Shown here: piece after piece, positions 7,334 through 16,160 of the stretch | Numbering within the stretch: the stretch's first letter is position 1 | Layout: each line of letters starts with the position of its first letter | Assembly (NCBI GenBank): GCA_017433195.1 | Contig: JAFRHR010000016.1 | Span: 1 to 50,477 of the forward strand | DNA length: 50,477 nt | Direction of reading: 5' to 3' | Origin: a bacterium | GTDB taxonomy: Bacteria > Cyanobacteriota > Vampirovibrionia > Gastranaerophilales > Gastranaerophilaceae | Translations under genes and position numbers: made by a program | Notes under the pieces: generated by a model | Seen by the model: only the letters and a program-made list of their open reading frames with translations | Told to the model about the DNA's origin: nothing | The model's database searches: none

Positions 7334-8890
7334 TTATGATTTAGTTTTTTGTGCAAATTCACTGTCTATACGCAAAAATACAGGAACAATATTTTCCTTG
7401 TCAATCAAATGGCCTGATTTAATATTTCCAGCAGACAAATCGTCAAGTTTTTGAGTAATATCAAACAACAACTGTTTTGCCATATTTTTGGCTATATTCG
7501 GACAGAAGGGGTAAATCAGCGATGAAATAATGCATAAAGTATCTAAAACAGATGTTAAGACTTGTCCGCACTTTACATCTTCCCCATTTTTCATTAAAGT
7601 CCAAGGTTCGCTGTCCGTAATATATTTATTTGCCTTATCAACAAGTTCAATAATATGTAAGCCTGCATTCTGGACATCATAATTATCAAAATCATTTTCA
7701 ACAATTTTGACCGTTTCCAATGCAGATGAAATCAAATCACTTTCTACTATAAATTCAGATTTAATATCCCCGTTAAAGTATTTCACTAACATTGACAAAG
7801 TTCTGTTCAAAAGATTTCCCATTGAGTTTGCCAAATGAGCATTAACTTTTTCCTTAAAATCTTCATCGGAATAATTTCCGTCTTTACCGCACGGGGCCGC
7901 AGTTGCCATATAATATCTGAAAGCATCAGGTTCTTTTAATTCATAGTTGTTAAGAATAGATTCCGGAGAAATTACATTTCCCAATGATTTTGACATTTTT
8001 GCTTCATCAATAGTAATCCACCCGTGAACAAGAAGATGTTCAGGCAAAGGCAAATCCAAAGCCATTAAAAGTGCAGGCCAATAAATTGCGTGAAATTTAA
8101 GAATATCTTTTCCTATAACCTGAACAGATGCCGGCCAGTATTCTCTGAATAACGGCGACGGATTTTCTGTATCATATCCCAAAGCCGTAATATAGTTTGA
8201 AAGTGCATCAATCCAAACATATATAATCTGATCCGGATCGCTTAATACATCAACACCCCAGCTTACATTACTTTTTGCTCTTGAAACGGATATATCTTCT
8301 ATATTTGCCAACTGATTAAGCACATCAGCAGTTCTGAATGACGGAACAATAAATCCTTCATGATTTTTTATGTATTCGGCAATTCTTTCTTTATATTTTG
8401 TAAGTTTGAAGAAATAATTTTCTTCAGAAACTTCTTCAGGCTTACATTGATGTATGGGGCATAAGCCGTCTTCCGTCAAATCTTTTTCACTCAAAAACGC
8501 TTCACACCCGTTACAATACAAACCTTTATACTGATTTTTGTAAATATCGCCTTTTTTAAGCAAATACTCAAAAATTTGTTGTGATATTTTTTCGTGATCT
8601 TTATCAGTAGTTCTTATAAACTTATTATAGTCAACATTCAGCAATTTCCAGTTTTCTCTGAATTTTGATGCATTTTTATCACAAAGCTCCTGTGGAGTAA
8701 TTCCGTTTTTAGCAGCAGTTTTCTGAATTTTTATACCATGTTCATCAACACCGGTTAAAAAGAAGCAATTATCACATCTTTGTGTAAAATGTCTGAAAAT
8801 AACATCCGTAAGTATCTTTTCATAAGCATGCCCGATATGAGGTGCTCCGTTTACGTAATCAATTGCTGTTGTAATATAAAATTTGTCCAT
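7334..8890 (-). CDS. metG: methionyl-tRNA synthetase
   Basis: Class I aminoacyl-tRNA synthetase charging tRNA-Met. HIGH appears as PHIGH (17-21) and the second signature as KMSKS (298-302). Between them the zinc knuckle has C126, C129, C144 and probably C149, and there is the typical YVWIDALSNYITALGY substrate-pocket stretch. At 518 residues it is the short form without the C-terminal EMAP/Trbp111-like tRNA-binding domain. GGAGGGAAA directly before the ATG is a strong but closely spaced ribosome binding site. Confidence 0.97.
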   Translation of the reverse strand: MDKFYITTAIDYVNGAPHIGHAYEKILTDVIFRHFTQRCDNCFFLTGVDEHGIKIQKTAAKNGITPQELCDKNASKFRENWKLLNVDYNKFIRTTDKDHEKISQQIFEYLLKKGDIYKNQYKGLYCNGCEAFLSEKDLTEDGLCPIHQCKPEEVSEENYFFKLTKYKERIAEYIKNHEGFIVPSFRTADVLNQLANIEDISVSRAKSNVSWGVDVLSDPDQIIYVWIDALSNYITALGYDTENPSPLFREYWPASVQVIGKDILKFHAIYWPALLMALDLPLPEHLLVHGWITIDEAKMSKSLGNVISPESILNNYELKEPDAFRYYMATAAPCGKDGNYSDEDFKEKVNAHLANSMGNLLNRTLSMLVKYFNGDIKSEFIVESDLISSALETVKIVENDFDNYDVQNAGLHIIELVDKANKYITDSEPWTLMKNGEDVKCGQVLTSVLDTLCIISSLIYPFCPNIAKNMAKQLLFDITQKLDDLSAGNIKSGHLIDKENIVPVFLRIDSEFAQKTKS

Positions 8891-8975
8891 TTTCCCTCCG
8901 AATAAAAAACTATACTTTTTATAATAACAAAAAGATAATTAATAATACAGAAAACAGACATAAAAATACTAAGAT

Positions 8976-9392
8976 TTAATTTGCATATCTGTGTTTTAGA
9001 AGATAGTTCTTTAAATAATGATAATTTGCATACATTGATGATGGGATTTTTTCAGCCTTATCGGATTTCGTATTTAATATCATAAGATCAGGAACCGCAT
9101 AAACTTTATATCCCGAATATAACTGCGTATATCTTGCATCATTTACATTTATGACAACGAAATTATAATAATCAGATAGTTCTTTGCTCAGATTTTCAAA
9201 GGAAGGCATAAATTTTTTACAATAATAGCAATTATCACTGTGAAAGAGCAAAAGAAAAGGTTTATTTGACTGTACCGCTTCTTCATACGAAATGCCAATC
9301 TTTTCGACCTTCGAAAATGAATACATGGATTTATCCGTTATAAGCAAAATTCCAAATGCAACTGCAAGAATAATTAAAATCTTTTTTATCAT
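8976..9392 (-). CDS. membrane-anchored or exported thioredoxin-fold protein
   Basis: The 138-residue protein starts with a hydrophobic segment (IIKKILIILAVAFGILLI type) that is an anchor or signal peptide, so the rest is extracytoplasmic. The active-site-like NCYYCKKFMPSFENL is a CxxC thioredoxin motif, and VYAVPDLMIL provides the cis-Pro region. It resembles thioredoxin_7/SoxW-like small oxidoreductases. Its ATG overlaps the glgC stop (ATGA), so the two are translationally coupled, though a functional link to glycogen synthesis is not evident. It might act on the disulfides of exported proteins; that is inference. Confidence 0.75.
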   Translation of the reverse strand: MIKKILIILAVAFGILLITDKSMYSFSKVEKIGISYEEAVQSNKPFLLLFHSDNCYYCKKFMPSFENLSKELSDYYNFVVINVNDARYTQLYSGYKVYAVPDLMILNTKSDKAEKIPSSMYANYHYLKNYLLKHRYAN

Positions 9393-10624
9393 AATTTTGC
9401 ACCTTTCGGAACAACTGTAACTCCGTCAGGAGAAACATAAAATCCTCTTGCGATATCGTCTGCCTTGTTGCATCCTATTTTTGTATAAGGAGGCACAACA
9501 ACATTTTTATCTATAATAGATTTTTTAATTACAGAATACCTTCCTACATTTACGTTTTCCATCAATATACTTTCAGTAACCTGAGAATAACTGTTAATTC
9601 TAACTTCAGGCGCAAGAATACATTTCGAAATCATACCGCCTGATACTATACAGCCTTCTGATACCATTGACTCAGTTGCCATACCGACTCTGTCACCCTC
9701 CTGCCATATAAATTTTGCAGGCGGATAGTTATAATTAAATGTTCTTAAAGGCCATCCTTTTGAATATAAATCAAGTTCAGGCTGAGCAATCAGCAAGTCC
9801 ATATTAGCCTGCCAATATGCATCAACGTTTCCTACATCTCTCCAGTAACCTCTTTCAGCCTCTTTCATTCCCGGAAAAGCATTTGATGTAAAATCATAAA
9901 TCTGAATTTTTTTCTTTTCTTTCAAAAGTCTCGGAATTACATCTTTTCCAAAATCATGAGACGATTTTTTACATTTCGCATCTCTTTCCAGAACATCAAG
10001 CAACAAGTCTTTATTAAAAATATAATTACCCATTGATGCCAAACAGTATCTCGGATTAGACGGCATTGTCTGAGGTTTTGTTTTCGGTTTTTCTATAAAA
10101 TTAGTTAATCTCCAATCCTTATTTACTTCCATAATACCAAATTCAGATGCTTCTCTGACAGGCACAGGGATTGCGGAAACTGTCATATCTGCACCTGTTG
10201 ATTTATGATATTCAAGCATCTGACGTACATCCATTTTATAAATATGGTCTCCGCCAAATACACAAACATATTTTGGATTTTCATCAATAATATGAAGCAC
10301 ATTTTGATAAACTGCATCAGCAGTACCCTGATACCAGTTACCGCCCGTTCTCATCTGAGCAGGTACTAAATCAACGTACTGATTTAAAAACGGAGATAAA
10401 ACCCATCCCATTGATATATGTTTGTTTAAAGAATCTGACTTATACTGAGTCAAAACCTTTATTTTATAAAATCCTGAATTTATAAAATTACTTAATACAA
10501 AATCTATAATACGATATCTTCCGCCAAAAGGAACAGCCGGCTTTGCTCTATCCTTAGTTAAAGGATAAAGTCTCTTTCCTTCCCCTCCTGCGAGTATCAT
10601 TACTAATGCATCATCTACTGACAT
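9389..10624 (-). CDS. glgC: glucose-1-phosphate adenylyltransferase
   Basis: Makes ADP-glucose, the committed step of bacterial glycogen synthesis. The N terminus has AGGEGKRLYPLTKDRAKPA and FGGRYRIIDFVLSN, the nucleotidyltransferase signature. FGGDHIYKMD and the sugar-phosphate site FIEKP follow, and the C-terminal third is a left-handed beta-helix type domain. The 411-residue length is normal. GAGGTGAT is the ribosome binding site and TATACT a plausible -10. No other glg gene is in the window. Confidence 0.95.
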   Translation of the reverse strand: MSVDDALVMILAGGEGKRLYPLTKDRAKPAVPFGGRYRIIDFVLSNFINSGFYKIKVLTQYKSDSLNKHISMGWVLSPFLNQYVDLVPAQMRTGGNWYQGTADAVYQNVLHIIDENPKYVCVFGGDHIYKMDVRQMLEYHKSTGADMTVSAIPVPVREASEFGIMEVNKDWRLTNFIEKPKTKPQTMPSNPRYCLASMGNYIFNKDLLLDVLERDAKCKKSSHDFGKDVIPRLLKEKKKIQIYDFTSNAFPGMKEAERGYWRDVGNVDAYWQANMDLLIAQPELDLYSKGWPLRTFNYNYPPAKFIWQEGDRVGMATESMVSEGCIVSGGMISKCILAPEVRINSYSQVTESILMENVNVGRYSVIKKSIIDKNVVVPPYTKIGCNKADDIARGFYVSPDGVTVVPKGAKL

Positions 10625-10729
10625 ATTATCACCTCACGTTTTTAGTATAGCGCATTTTTTTGATAAATGCACCATATAATTTAATATTATCTATAACAAT
10701 ATTTTAGTAAATTATTATTAAGTTATTTG

Positions 10730-10758
10730 TTGACTTTAAAAAATGTTTATGATATAAA
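10730..10758 (+). promoter_or_regulatory. strong promoter in the glgC-R3H intergenic region
   Basis: TTGACT (10730-10735) and TATAAA (10753-10758) with 17 bp between them make a near-consensus promoter. The predicted start is near 10765, only about 40 nt before an intrinsic terminator. Confidence 0.7.
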
Positions 10759-10764
10759 TTTTGT

Positions 10765-10815
10765 GGGGTAAATGTATATTTTTGAGTCTTGCTAATTTGC
10801 AAGACTTTCTTTTTG
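10765..10815 (+). ncRNA. candidate short RNA or attenuated leader
   Basis: Between the promoter at 10730-10758 and the terminator hairpin AGTCTTGC/GCAAGACT (10785-10792/10799-10806, followed by TTCTTTTT) lies a transcript of only about 50 nt with no reading frame. It could be a small RNA, or a leader of the R3H gene controlled by termination, since that gene starts 120 bp further on. A separate promoter precedes the R3H gene, which favours an independent RNA. The rest of the 306-bp gap holds the glgC promoter and AT-rich sequence. Confidence 0.45.
10785..10814 (+). terminator. intrinsic terminator of the candidate short RNA
   Basis: Perfect 8-bp stem AGTCTTGC with GCAAGACT around a 6-base loop, then TTCTTTTT on the plus strand. 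On the minus strand the hairpin is not followed by a T run, so it acts for plus-strand transcription. Confidence 0.75.
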
Positions 10816-10872
10816 CTTAAAATACGACATTTATATGAAAATATGTTAAGTATGCAAAAAATATTGAAAATG

Positions 10873-10881
10873 TGGTATAAT
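10873..10881 (+). promoter_or_regulatory. extended -10 promoter of the R3H ATPase gene
   Basis: TGGTATAAT is a consensus extended -10 element. The predicted start near 10888 gives a leader of about 43 nt ending in GAAAGG, a ribosome binding site 6 bases before the ATG. Confidence 0.65.
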
Positions 10882-10930
10882 ATAAGTAAGGATTAAATGA
10901 GTCAGTTATCAGCCAAATAAGAAAGGCATT

Positions 10931-12547
10931 ATGAATAATATACAATTTCATACTGATCTCGACAGGTTACTGAATATCATGCCTGAAAAAGTTACAAAAT
11001 ATGTAACACATGAACAATTGGATGATGTAATAGAAATTGTTTTGGATATAGGGAGATATCCTGAAGTAAGACACTCAGGCGGGAAGATAGAGAGAATTAA
11101 TTCATCTGAAATTACAGAAGATGATTTAAAATATATAACGGACAGACTTCCGGAATTTACGACGGATAACCGTTCAGGTGTACCGGGGACATTACACAGA
11201 ATCAGCGCAATAAGAAACAGGCAAGGCCGTGTCGTAGGTTTAACCTGCCGTATAGGACGTGTTGTTACGGGAACTATTGCCTGCATAAAAGATTTCTGCT
11301 TAATGAACAAGAGTATTTTGTTTTTAGGCAAACCCGGAGTTGGTAAAACAACAAAATTAAGAGAAATATCAAGACTCGTTGCTGATGAACTCGGGAAAAG
11401 AGTCGTTGTTGTAGATACATCAAACGAAATTGCAGGTGACGGAGATACTCCTCACCCCGCAATAGGCTCCGCAAGACGTATGCAGGTTAAACAACCCGAA
11501 TTTCAAAAAGATATAATGATAGAAGCTGTTGAAAACCACACTCCTGAAGTTATAGTCGTTGATGAAATCGGAACGGAAGCAGAAGCACAGGCCGCAAGAA
11601 CAATTGCAGAACGTGGCGTTATGTTAATTGCTACCGCACACGGAAACAGTCTTGAGAGTTTAATTAAAAACCCGACTTTATCGGATTTGGTCGGCGGCAT
11701 TCAATCTGTTACATTAGGTGACGATGAAGCAAAAAGACGTTCTTCTCAAAAAACGGTACTTGAACGTGAAAAGCAGCCAACCTTTGATATAGTTATAGAA
11801 ATTATTGACAGAAACACTCTTGCCGTATATAAAGATACCGCTGAAGCAGTTGATTATATATTAAGAGGATGGCCAATAAGACCTGAAATAAGAAAAGTTG
11901 ATAAAAACTATGATGAGAAAATTTCATCAGCACAAAACGAATCAAGCGTCTCATCTCAAATCAATAAACTTGAAGATAAAATTCTGCCGCACGCAGAAGA
12001 CAGTCTTAAGTTTAGCTTTTCAAGACAGGAATATACAAAAGAAGTTAAACCTTTTAAGAAAATATATTTATACGCAGTTTCTAAAAGCATTGTAGAAAAA
12101 GTTATTGAAAGACTTGATCTCAATGCCGAAATTACAAGAAACATTGATGAGGCGGATGTAGTTATTGCACACAAAAATTTCGCAAAAGGCGGAGCCAAAA
12201 TTTTAAGCACGGCAAACGATTACAGGCTTCAGGTTTTCTATGTAAGAACGAATTCTATGGCACAAATTCAAAAAGTCGTAAAAGAAGCACTCGATATACA
12301 GGATGCACAGGTTTTACAAGGCTATTGTGATGATGCGGAACGTGCACTTGATGAAGCCAAAATAGCTATAAATAAAATTCTGGCGGGTGCCGAAAACATA
12401 GAACTTACCCCGCAAAATCAACAAATACGTAAATTACAGCACGAACTTGTTGAACAGCATAATCTCGAAAGCAAATCTGTCGGAGAAGGTAGTAACAGAC
12501 ATCTGCGTATTGTTGGCGGAAAAGATTTTGATAAAAAAATCGGCTAA
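10931..12547 (+). CDS. R3H domain AAA-type ATPase (Ycf45 family)
   Basis: The 538-residue protein matches the cyanobacterial/plastid Ycf45 family, related to SpoIIIAA-like ATPases. Walker A GKPGVGKTT is at 133-141 and Walker B VIVVDE at 207-212, followed by GTEAEAQAARTIAERG. A second, less conserved region (about 375-460) precedes a C-terminal R3H-like domain with LQHELVEQHNL and GSNRHLRI (about 505-527), which binds single-stranded nucleic acid in other proteins. The cellular role of Ycf45 is not established. The family is one of the cyanobacterial-lineage signals in this window. Confidence 0.88.
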   Translation: MNNIQFHTDLDRLLNIMPEKVTKYVTHEQLDDVIEIVLDIGRYPEVRHSGGKIERINSSEITEDDLKYITDRLPEFTTDNRSGVPGTLHRISAIRNRQGRVVGLTCRIGRVVTGTIACIKDFCLMNKSILFLGKPGVGKTTKLREISRLVADELGKRVVVVDTSNEIAGDGDTPHPAIGSARRMQVKQPEFQKDIMIEAVENHTPEVIVVDEIGTEAEAQAARTIAERGVMLIATAHGNSLESLIKNPTLSDLVGGIQSVTLGDDEAKRRSSQKTVLEREKQPTFDIVIEIIDRNTLAVYKDTAEAVDYILRGWPIRPEIRKVDKNYDEKISSAQNESSVSSQINKLEDKILPHAEDSLKFSFSRQEYTKEVKPFKKIYLYAVSKSIVEKVIERLDLNAEITRNIDEADVVIAHKNFAKGGAKILSTANDYRLQVFYVRTNSMAQIQKVVKEALDIQDAQVLQGYCDDAERALDEAKIAINKILAGAENIELTPQNQQIRKLQHELVEQHNLESKSVGEGSNRHLRIVGGKDFDKKIG

Positions 12548-12591
12548 ATTGTACTATTGATGCGCCTTTTTAATTTTTTGTATTATAAATA

Positions 12592-12661
12592 TTAAGTTTT
12601 GTAAACAGTATTTAACAAAAAAGTCAATTTTATATCAAGTAAATACTTTTTATATATACGG
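12592..12661 (+). promoter_or_regulatory. shared upstream element, copy A
   Basis: TTAAGTTTTGTAAA (12592-12605) starts 91 bp before the ATG at 12683. It is followed by AAAGTCAATTTT (12621-12632) and ATACTTTTTATATATAC. Without gaps it aligns over 70 bp with copies at 50409-50477 and, on the minus strand, 31090-31021. The upstream box also recurs at four further lineage-specific genes. Confidence 0.7.
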
Positions 12662-12682
12662 GAATATAAAAAGAGGTATAAA

Positions 12683-13192
12683 ATGTCAAGTTTTGCAATG
12701 GGATTTACTCCATTTTTCTACACATCAAATGAAATGCCTGGGTGGTATCAAATAACCAACGCAGGAGCAAGAGATTTCAGACAAATGAGTTTAGGATGTT
12801 TAGCCTTAGATGGTTATAATATCTGGTCATATAACCAACAGTCAACAGCCGCAAATACATACAATTTGTCATTAACCAGCATATGGAACAATATGGCATT
12901 AAATCTTTGCGGTTTAGCAAATCGTTACGGATCATATGTATCAGGTTTCATGGGTAATAATTCAGGCTTGGCAGGTTCTGCAGGAAACACAGGTGCTGCC
13001 GGTTTAGGAAATACCGGAGCCGCAGGTTTAGGAAATGCCGGAGCAGCAGGTACTGCAGGTTCAGGAAATAATGATGCGTTAAAGAAAGCACAGGAAGAAG
13101 CAGATAAAGCTAAGAAAGAAGCTGAAGCACAAAGAAAAGCGGCTGAAGAATATAAGCAAAAATACGAAGAACTTAAAAAAGGAAAAGGATAA
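12683..13192 (+). CDS. lineage-specific protein with Gly/Ala repeats and helical tail
   Basis: I do not recognise this 169-residue protein. Residues 1-90 are rich in aromatic residues, Asn and Ser, and look like a folded or aggregating segment. Residues 98-126 are degenerate GAAGLGN-type repeats, and 131-167 form a charged Ala/Lys/Glu helix, probably a coiled coil. There is no cleavable signal peptide. A ribosome binding site (AGAGG) precedes the ATG and a strong terminator follows, so it is monocistronic. Its upstream element is shared with the exported-protein candidates elsewhere in the window, which suggests a surface or secreted role; this is inference. Confidence 0.75.
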   Translation: MSSFAMGFTPFFYTSNEMPGWYQITNAGARDFRQMSLGCLALDGYNIWSYNQQSTAANTYNLSLTSIWNNMALNLCGLANRYGSYVSGFMGNNSGLAGSAGNTGAAGLGNTGAAGLGNAGAAGTAGSGNNDALKKAQEEADKAKKEAEAQRKAAEEYKQKYEELKKGKG

Positions 13193-13211
13193 AAATAAAT
13201 TTACAAAATAT

Positions 13212-13240
13212 AAAAAAACTGCCGAATGGCAGTTTTTTTT
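13212..13240 (+). terminator. intrinsic terminator
   Basis: Stem AAAACTGCC with GGCAGTTTT around GAAT, followed by a run of Ts, just after the Gly/Ala-repeat gene. Confidence 0.9.
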
Positions 13241-13277
13241 ATTCAGAGAGACTAAAATTTATTAAAAAGTTAACAAA

Positions 13278-13306
13278 TTAGACTATTTATTTTTTTTCTG
13301 TATAAT
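13278..13306 (+). promoter_or_regulatory. promoter of the accD operon
   Basis: TTAGAC (13278-13283) and TATAAT (13301-13306) are separated by 17 bp. The predicted start near 13313 leaves a 60-nt leader before accD. Confidence 0.65.
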
Positions 13307-13373
13307 GGTAGAAAACGAAACATAATGTTTTATTATTTTATATAATATTTACTCGGAGATATGGGGAAAAAGA

Positions 13374-14285
13374 ATGACAATACAAGAATGGTTTGACAAG
13401 AGAAAGGAAGACCAGATTCAGCGCAGGATTCAGGAAGCAAAAGCTGAAGAAGAAGCATCTTCAGGACAATGGATAAAATGCGTTCACTGTGAAAATCAGA
13501 TAATGAAATCTGATTTGGAAGCAAATCAAATGGTCTGCCCGGTATGTGATTATCATTTCAGAATAAATGCTAAAGTCAGAATATCGCAACTTTTTGATAA
13601 AAGAACATTTAAAGAAATAAATTCAGAAATAAAGCCCGTTGATGTTCTAAATTTTGTGGATACGGAAAGTTATACACAAAGGCTTGAAAAATCAGAAGAA
13701 AAATCAGGATTAAGTGAAGCAATTGTAACAGGAACAGGAAAAATTGAAGGTTACAAAATTGCTGCAGGCATTATGGATTTTGATTATATGGGCGGTTCCA
13801 TGGGAAGTGTTGTAGGGGAAAAACTTACAAGACTTATTGAATACGCAATTGAAAAAAGACTTCCCGTTTTGACAATTACTTCATCAGGCGGGGCAAGAAT
13901 GCAGGAAAGTGCATTAAGTCTTATGCAAATGGCAAAAACTGCCTGTGCAGTATCAAGATTAGACGATGAAGGTCTTTTATATATAAATCTTTTAACTGAA
14001 CCGACATTTGGCGGTATTACCGCAAGTTTCGGTACTCTTGGGGATTACATTATTGCAGAGCAGGGGGCAAGAATCGGATTTGCAGGCAGACGAGTTATTG
14101 AACAGACCATAAGACAAAAACTACCGGCAGACTTCCAAACTGCAGAATATTTGCTCAAATACGGCCAGGTTGATTCAGTCGTTAAAAGAGCAGACTTAAG
14201 AAAAACTTTAAGCACTATTTTAAAATTACACGGTTATAAATTTGAAGGAAAAACAGAAACAGAACAAGAAAAGGTAACTGTATAA
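13374..14285 (+). CDS. accD: acetyl-CoA carboxylase carboxyltransferase subunit beta
   Basis: Beta half of the carboxyltransferase that makes malonyl-CoA for fatty acid synthesis. An N-terminal four-cysteine zinc ribbon (C36, C39, C55, C58) is followed by the crotonase-fold carboxyltransferase with MDFDYMGGSMGSVVGEK, SSGGARMQES and FGGITASF. The 303-residue length is usual. The partner subunit accA follows 13 bp later, as in operons where both halves are co-expressed. Confidence 0.97.
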   Translation: MTIQEWFDKRKEDQIQRRIQEAKAEEEASSGQWIKCVHCENQIMKSDLEANQMVCPVCDYHFRINAKVRISQLFDKRTFKEINSEIKPVDVLNFVDTESYTQRLEKSEEKSGLSEAIVTGTGKIEGYKIAAGIMDFDYMGGSMGSVVGEKLTRLIEYAIEKRLPVLTITSSGGARMQESALSLMQMAKTACAVSRLDDEGLLYINLLTEPTFGGITASFGTLGDYIIAEQGARIGFAGRRVIEQTIRQKLPADFQTAEYLLKYGQVDSVVKRADLRKTLSTILKLHGYKFEGKTETEQEKVTV

Positions 14286-14298
14286 CAGGATAATATCA

Positions 14299-15249
14299 AT
14301 GACAACACTTACATTTGAAAAACCTTTAGTGGATATACAAGCCAAAATAGACGAATTAAAAAAAATAAGTCAGGAGTCAGGCATGAATTTAGAAAAAGAA
14401 ATTGAAAATTTTGAACAACAGGCAAATGACTATAAAAAAGAATTATATTCTAATTTAAGACCTGCTCAAAAGCTTCTTATCGCAAGGCATCAGGACAGAC
14501 CAAATTTTTTGGAATATGTTGAACTTATGTGTGATGACTTTGTTGAAATGAGAGGAGACAGATCGGGAACAGACGACAGAGCAATTTTAGGCGGTTTAGG
14601 GAAAATAGGCGATCAAACAGTTATGCTTGTCGGGACCCAAAAAGGACGTACAACAAAAGAAAACCTTGAATACAATTTCGGAATGCCACAACCTCAAGGG
14701 TACAGAAAGGCATTAAGATTATTCAATTATGCAAATAAATTCAACTTCCCGATTATAACTTTGGTTGACACTCCGGGAGCATATCCGGGGATAAGTGCTG
14801 AAGAAAAGGGGCAGGGAACTGCAATTGCCGTAAATTTAAGAGATATGGCAAAACTCAATGTCCCCGTAATATCCGTTATAACAGGAGAAGGGTGTTCAGG
14901 AGGTGCTTTGGGCCTTGCCGTTGCAAACAAAGTATTCATGCTCGAATTTTCATACTATACTGTAATTTCCCCAGAAGGATGTGCTTCAATTCTCTGGAGA
15001 GATGCTACGAAAATTTCAGAAGCAGCAACTGCATTAAAAATCGGGGCAACTGATTTATTAAAACTAAATATAATTGACGGAATTATAAAAGAACCTGTAG
15101 GCGGTGCTCACAGAGACCACAAAAAGACTGCAACAACTTTAAAAAATACTCTTATAAAAGCTTTATCAGAACTATCCGGATTAAGCAAAGACGAGTTAAA
15201 AGTTCAAAGATATGAAAAATTCAGAAGCATGGGAGTCTTTGCAGAATAA
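14299..15249 (+). CDS. accA: acetyl-CoA carboxylase carboxyltransferase subunit alpha
   Basis: Alpha half of the acetyl-CoA carboxylase carboxyltransferase. Characteristic stretches are HQDRP, DRAILGG, the NFGMPQPQGYRKALR motif, TLVDTPGAYPG and GEGCSGGALGLAV. At 316 residues it is complete. AGGA before the ATG is the ribosome binding site. It sits directly between accD and prmA. The biotin carboxylase and carrier genes are not in this window. Confidence 0.97.
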   Translation: MTTLTFEKPLVDIQAKIDELKKISQESGMNLEKEIENFEQQANDYKKELYSNLRPAQKLLIARHQDRPNFLEYVELMCDDFVEMRGDRSGTDDRAILGGLGKIGDQTVMLVGTQKGRTTKENLEYNFGMPQPQGYRKALRLFNYANKFNFPIITLVDTPGAYPGISAEEKGQGTAIAVNLRDMAKLNVPVISVITGEGCSGGALGLAVANKVFMLEFSYYTVISPEGCASILWRDATKISEAATALKIGATDLLKLNIIDGIIKEPVGGAHRDHKKTATTLKNTLIKALSELSGLSKDELKVQRYEKFRSMGVFAE

Positions 15250-15251
15250 TT

Positions 15252-16148
15252 ATGGGAACTTATTACGAGTTAAAAATAAACATAAATCCTGATGTTGCAG
15301 ATATTGTTTCGGAAGTGTGTTTTGATAAATTCGATTGCAAAGGCGTAATTACAGAAGAAGAAACTTATAAAAATTTAGAACTTGTAAGTAAAAATGATAC
15401 AGTATTAAAAGCTTTTTTAAACAGTGCAAACCCTAAACAAATTGATATTGTCCTGCGTCAGTTAAAAAGAGATTTTATAAACAGAGGACTAAAAGAAGAA
15501 GAATTCGGGTCTTTGGCGTTTTCACTGGATGAAAAAGAAGACGAAGACTGGTCAAAGAAATGGAAAGAGCACTGGGATGTAACCCACGTAGGCAAAAATC
15601 TAAGCATTGTTCCGAGTTGGCTTGAATATACACCGAAAAGCAAAGACGAAATTATAATAAAACTTGACCCCGGAAGTGCTTTCGGAACGGGGACACACCC
15701 GACAACACAACTTTGTATGCTTGCCATGCAAAAATATTTACAGCCTTATTCAAATTTTGCCGATATCGGTACGGGTTCCGGAATACTTTCAATTTACGCA
15801 AAGAAAATGGGCGCATCATATGTTTACGGATGCGATAATGATAACAGTGTAATTCAGGTTGCAAAAGAAAATGCGGTAAAAAACAACGTTTCGTGCATTT
15901 TTCAGCCTAATACGGCGGATAAAATTACCGAACACTTTGATTTTATCTGCGCAAACATTCTGCATAATGTACTTATAGAAATTATGCCTGACCTTGAAAA
16001 ACTTATGGTTTATAATTCAAGACTTGTTCTGAGCGGAATTTTAACCGAAAAGAAACGATTAGTGGAAAACGAAGTCAAAAATTGTAAATTAGATATAATA
16101 GATGAGATAGTTATGGGTGACTGGGCAGCAATAGTCGCAGGGAAATAA
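15252..16148 (+). CDS. prmA: ribosomal protein L11 methyltransferase
   Basis: SAM-dependent methyltransferase that trimethylates ribosomal protein L11. A variable N-terminal domain binds L11, then W(K)EHWDVTHVGKNLSIVPSW leads to the catalytic domain with LDPGSAFGTGTHPTT and the SAM-binding DIGTGSGILSI. The post-motif ANILHNVL, equivalent to the usual ANIL, is present. It starts two bases after the accA stop, without a clear Shine-Dalgarno sequence, so translation is probably coupled. Confidence 0.93.
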   Translation: MGTYYELKININPDVADIVSEVCFDKFDCKGVITEEETYKNLELVSKNDTVLKAFLNSANPKQIDIVLRQLKRDFINRGLKEEEFGSLAFSLDEKEDEDWSKKWKEHWDVTHVGKNLSIVPSWLEYTPKSKDEIIIKLDPGSAFGTGTHPTTQLCMLAMQKYLQPYSNFADIGTGSGILSIYAKKMGASYVYGCDNDNSVIQVAKENAVKNNVSCIFQPNTADKITEHFDFICANILHNVLIEIMPDLEKLMVYNSRLVLSGILTEKKRLVENEVKNCKLDIIDEIVMGDWAAIVAGK

Positions 16149-16160
16149 CGGAGAGCTTAT

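Noticed and set aside
12592..12661. Reading the shared element in the opposite orientation (TTGACT near AAATTGACTTTT as a -35)
   Set aside because: In that direction no gene follows for copies A or B, while the plus reading gives constant distances to start codons.
13200..13213. TTATATTTTGTAAA on the minus strand, one mismatch from the shared box
   Set aside because: It faces into the Gly/Ala-repeat gene's antisense strand with no gene behind it, and lacks the second element.
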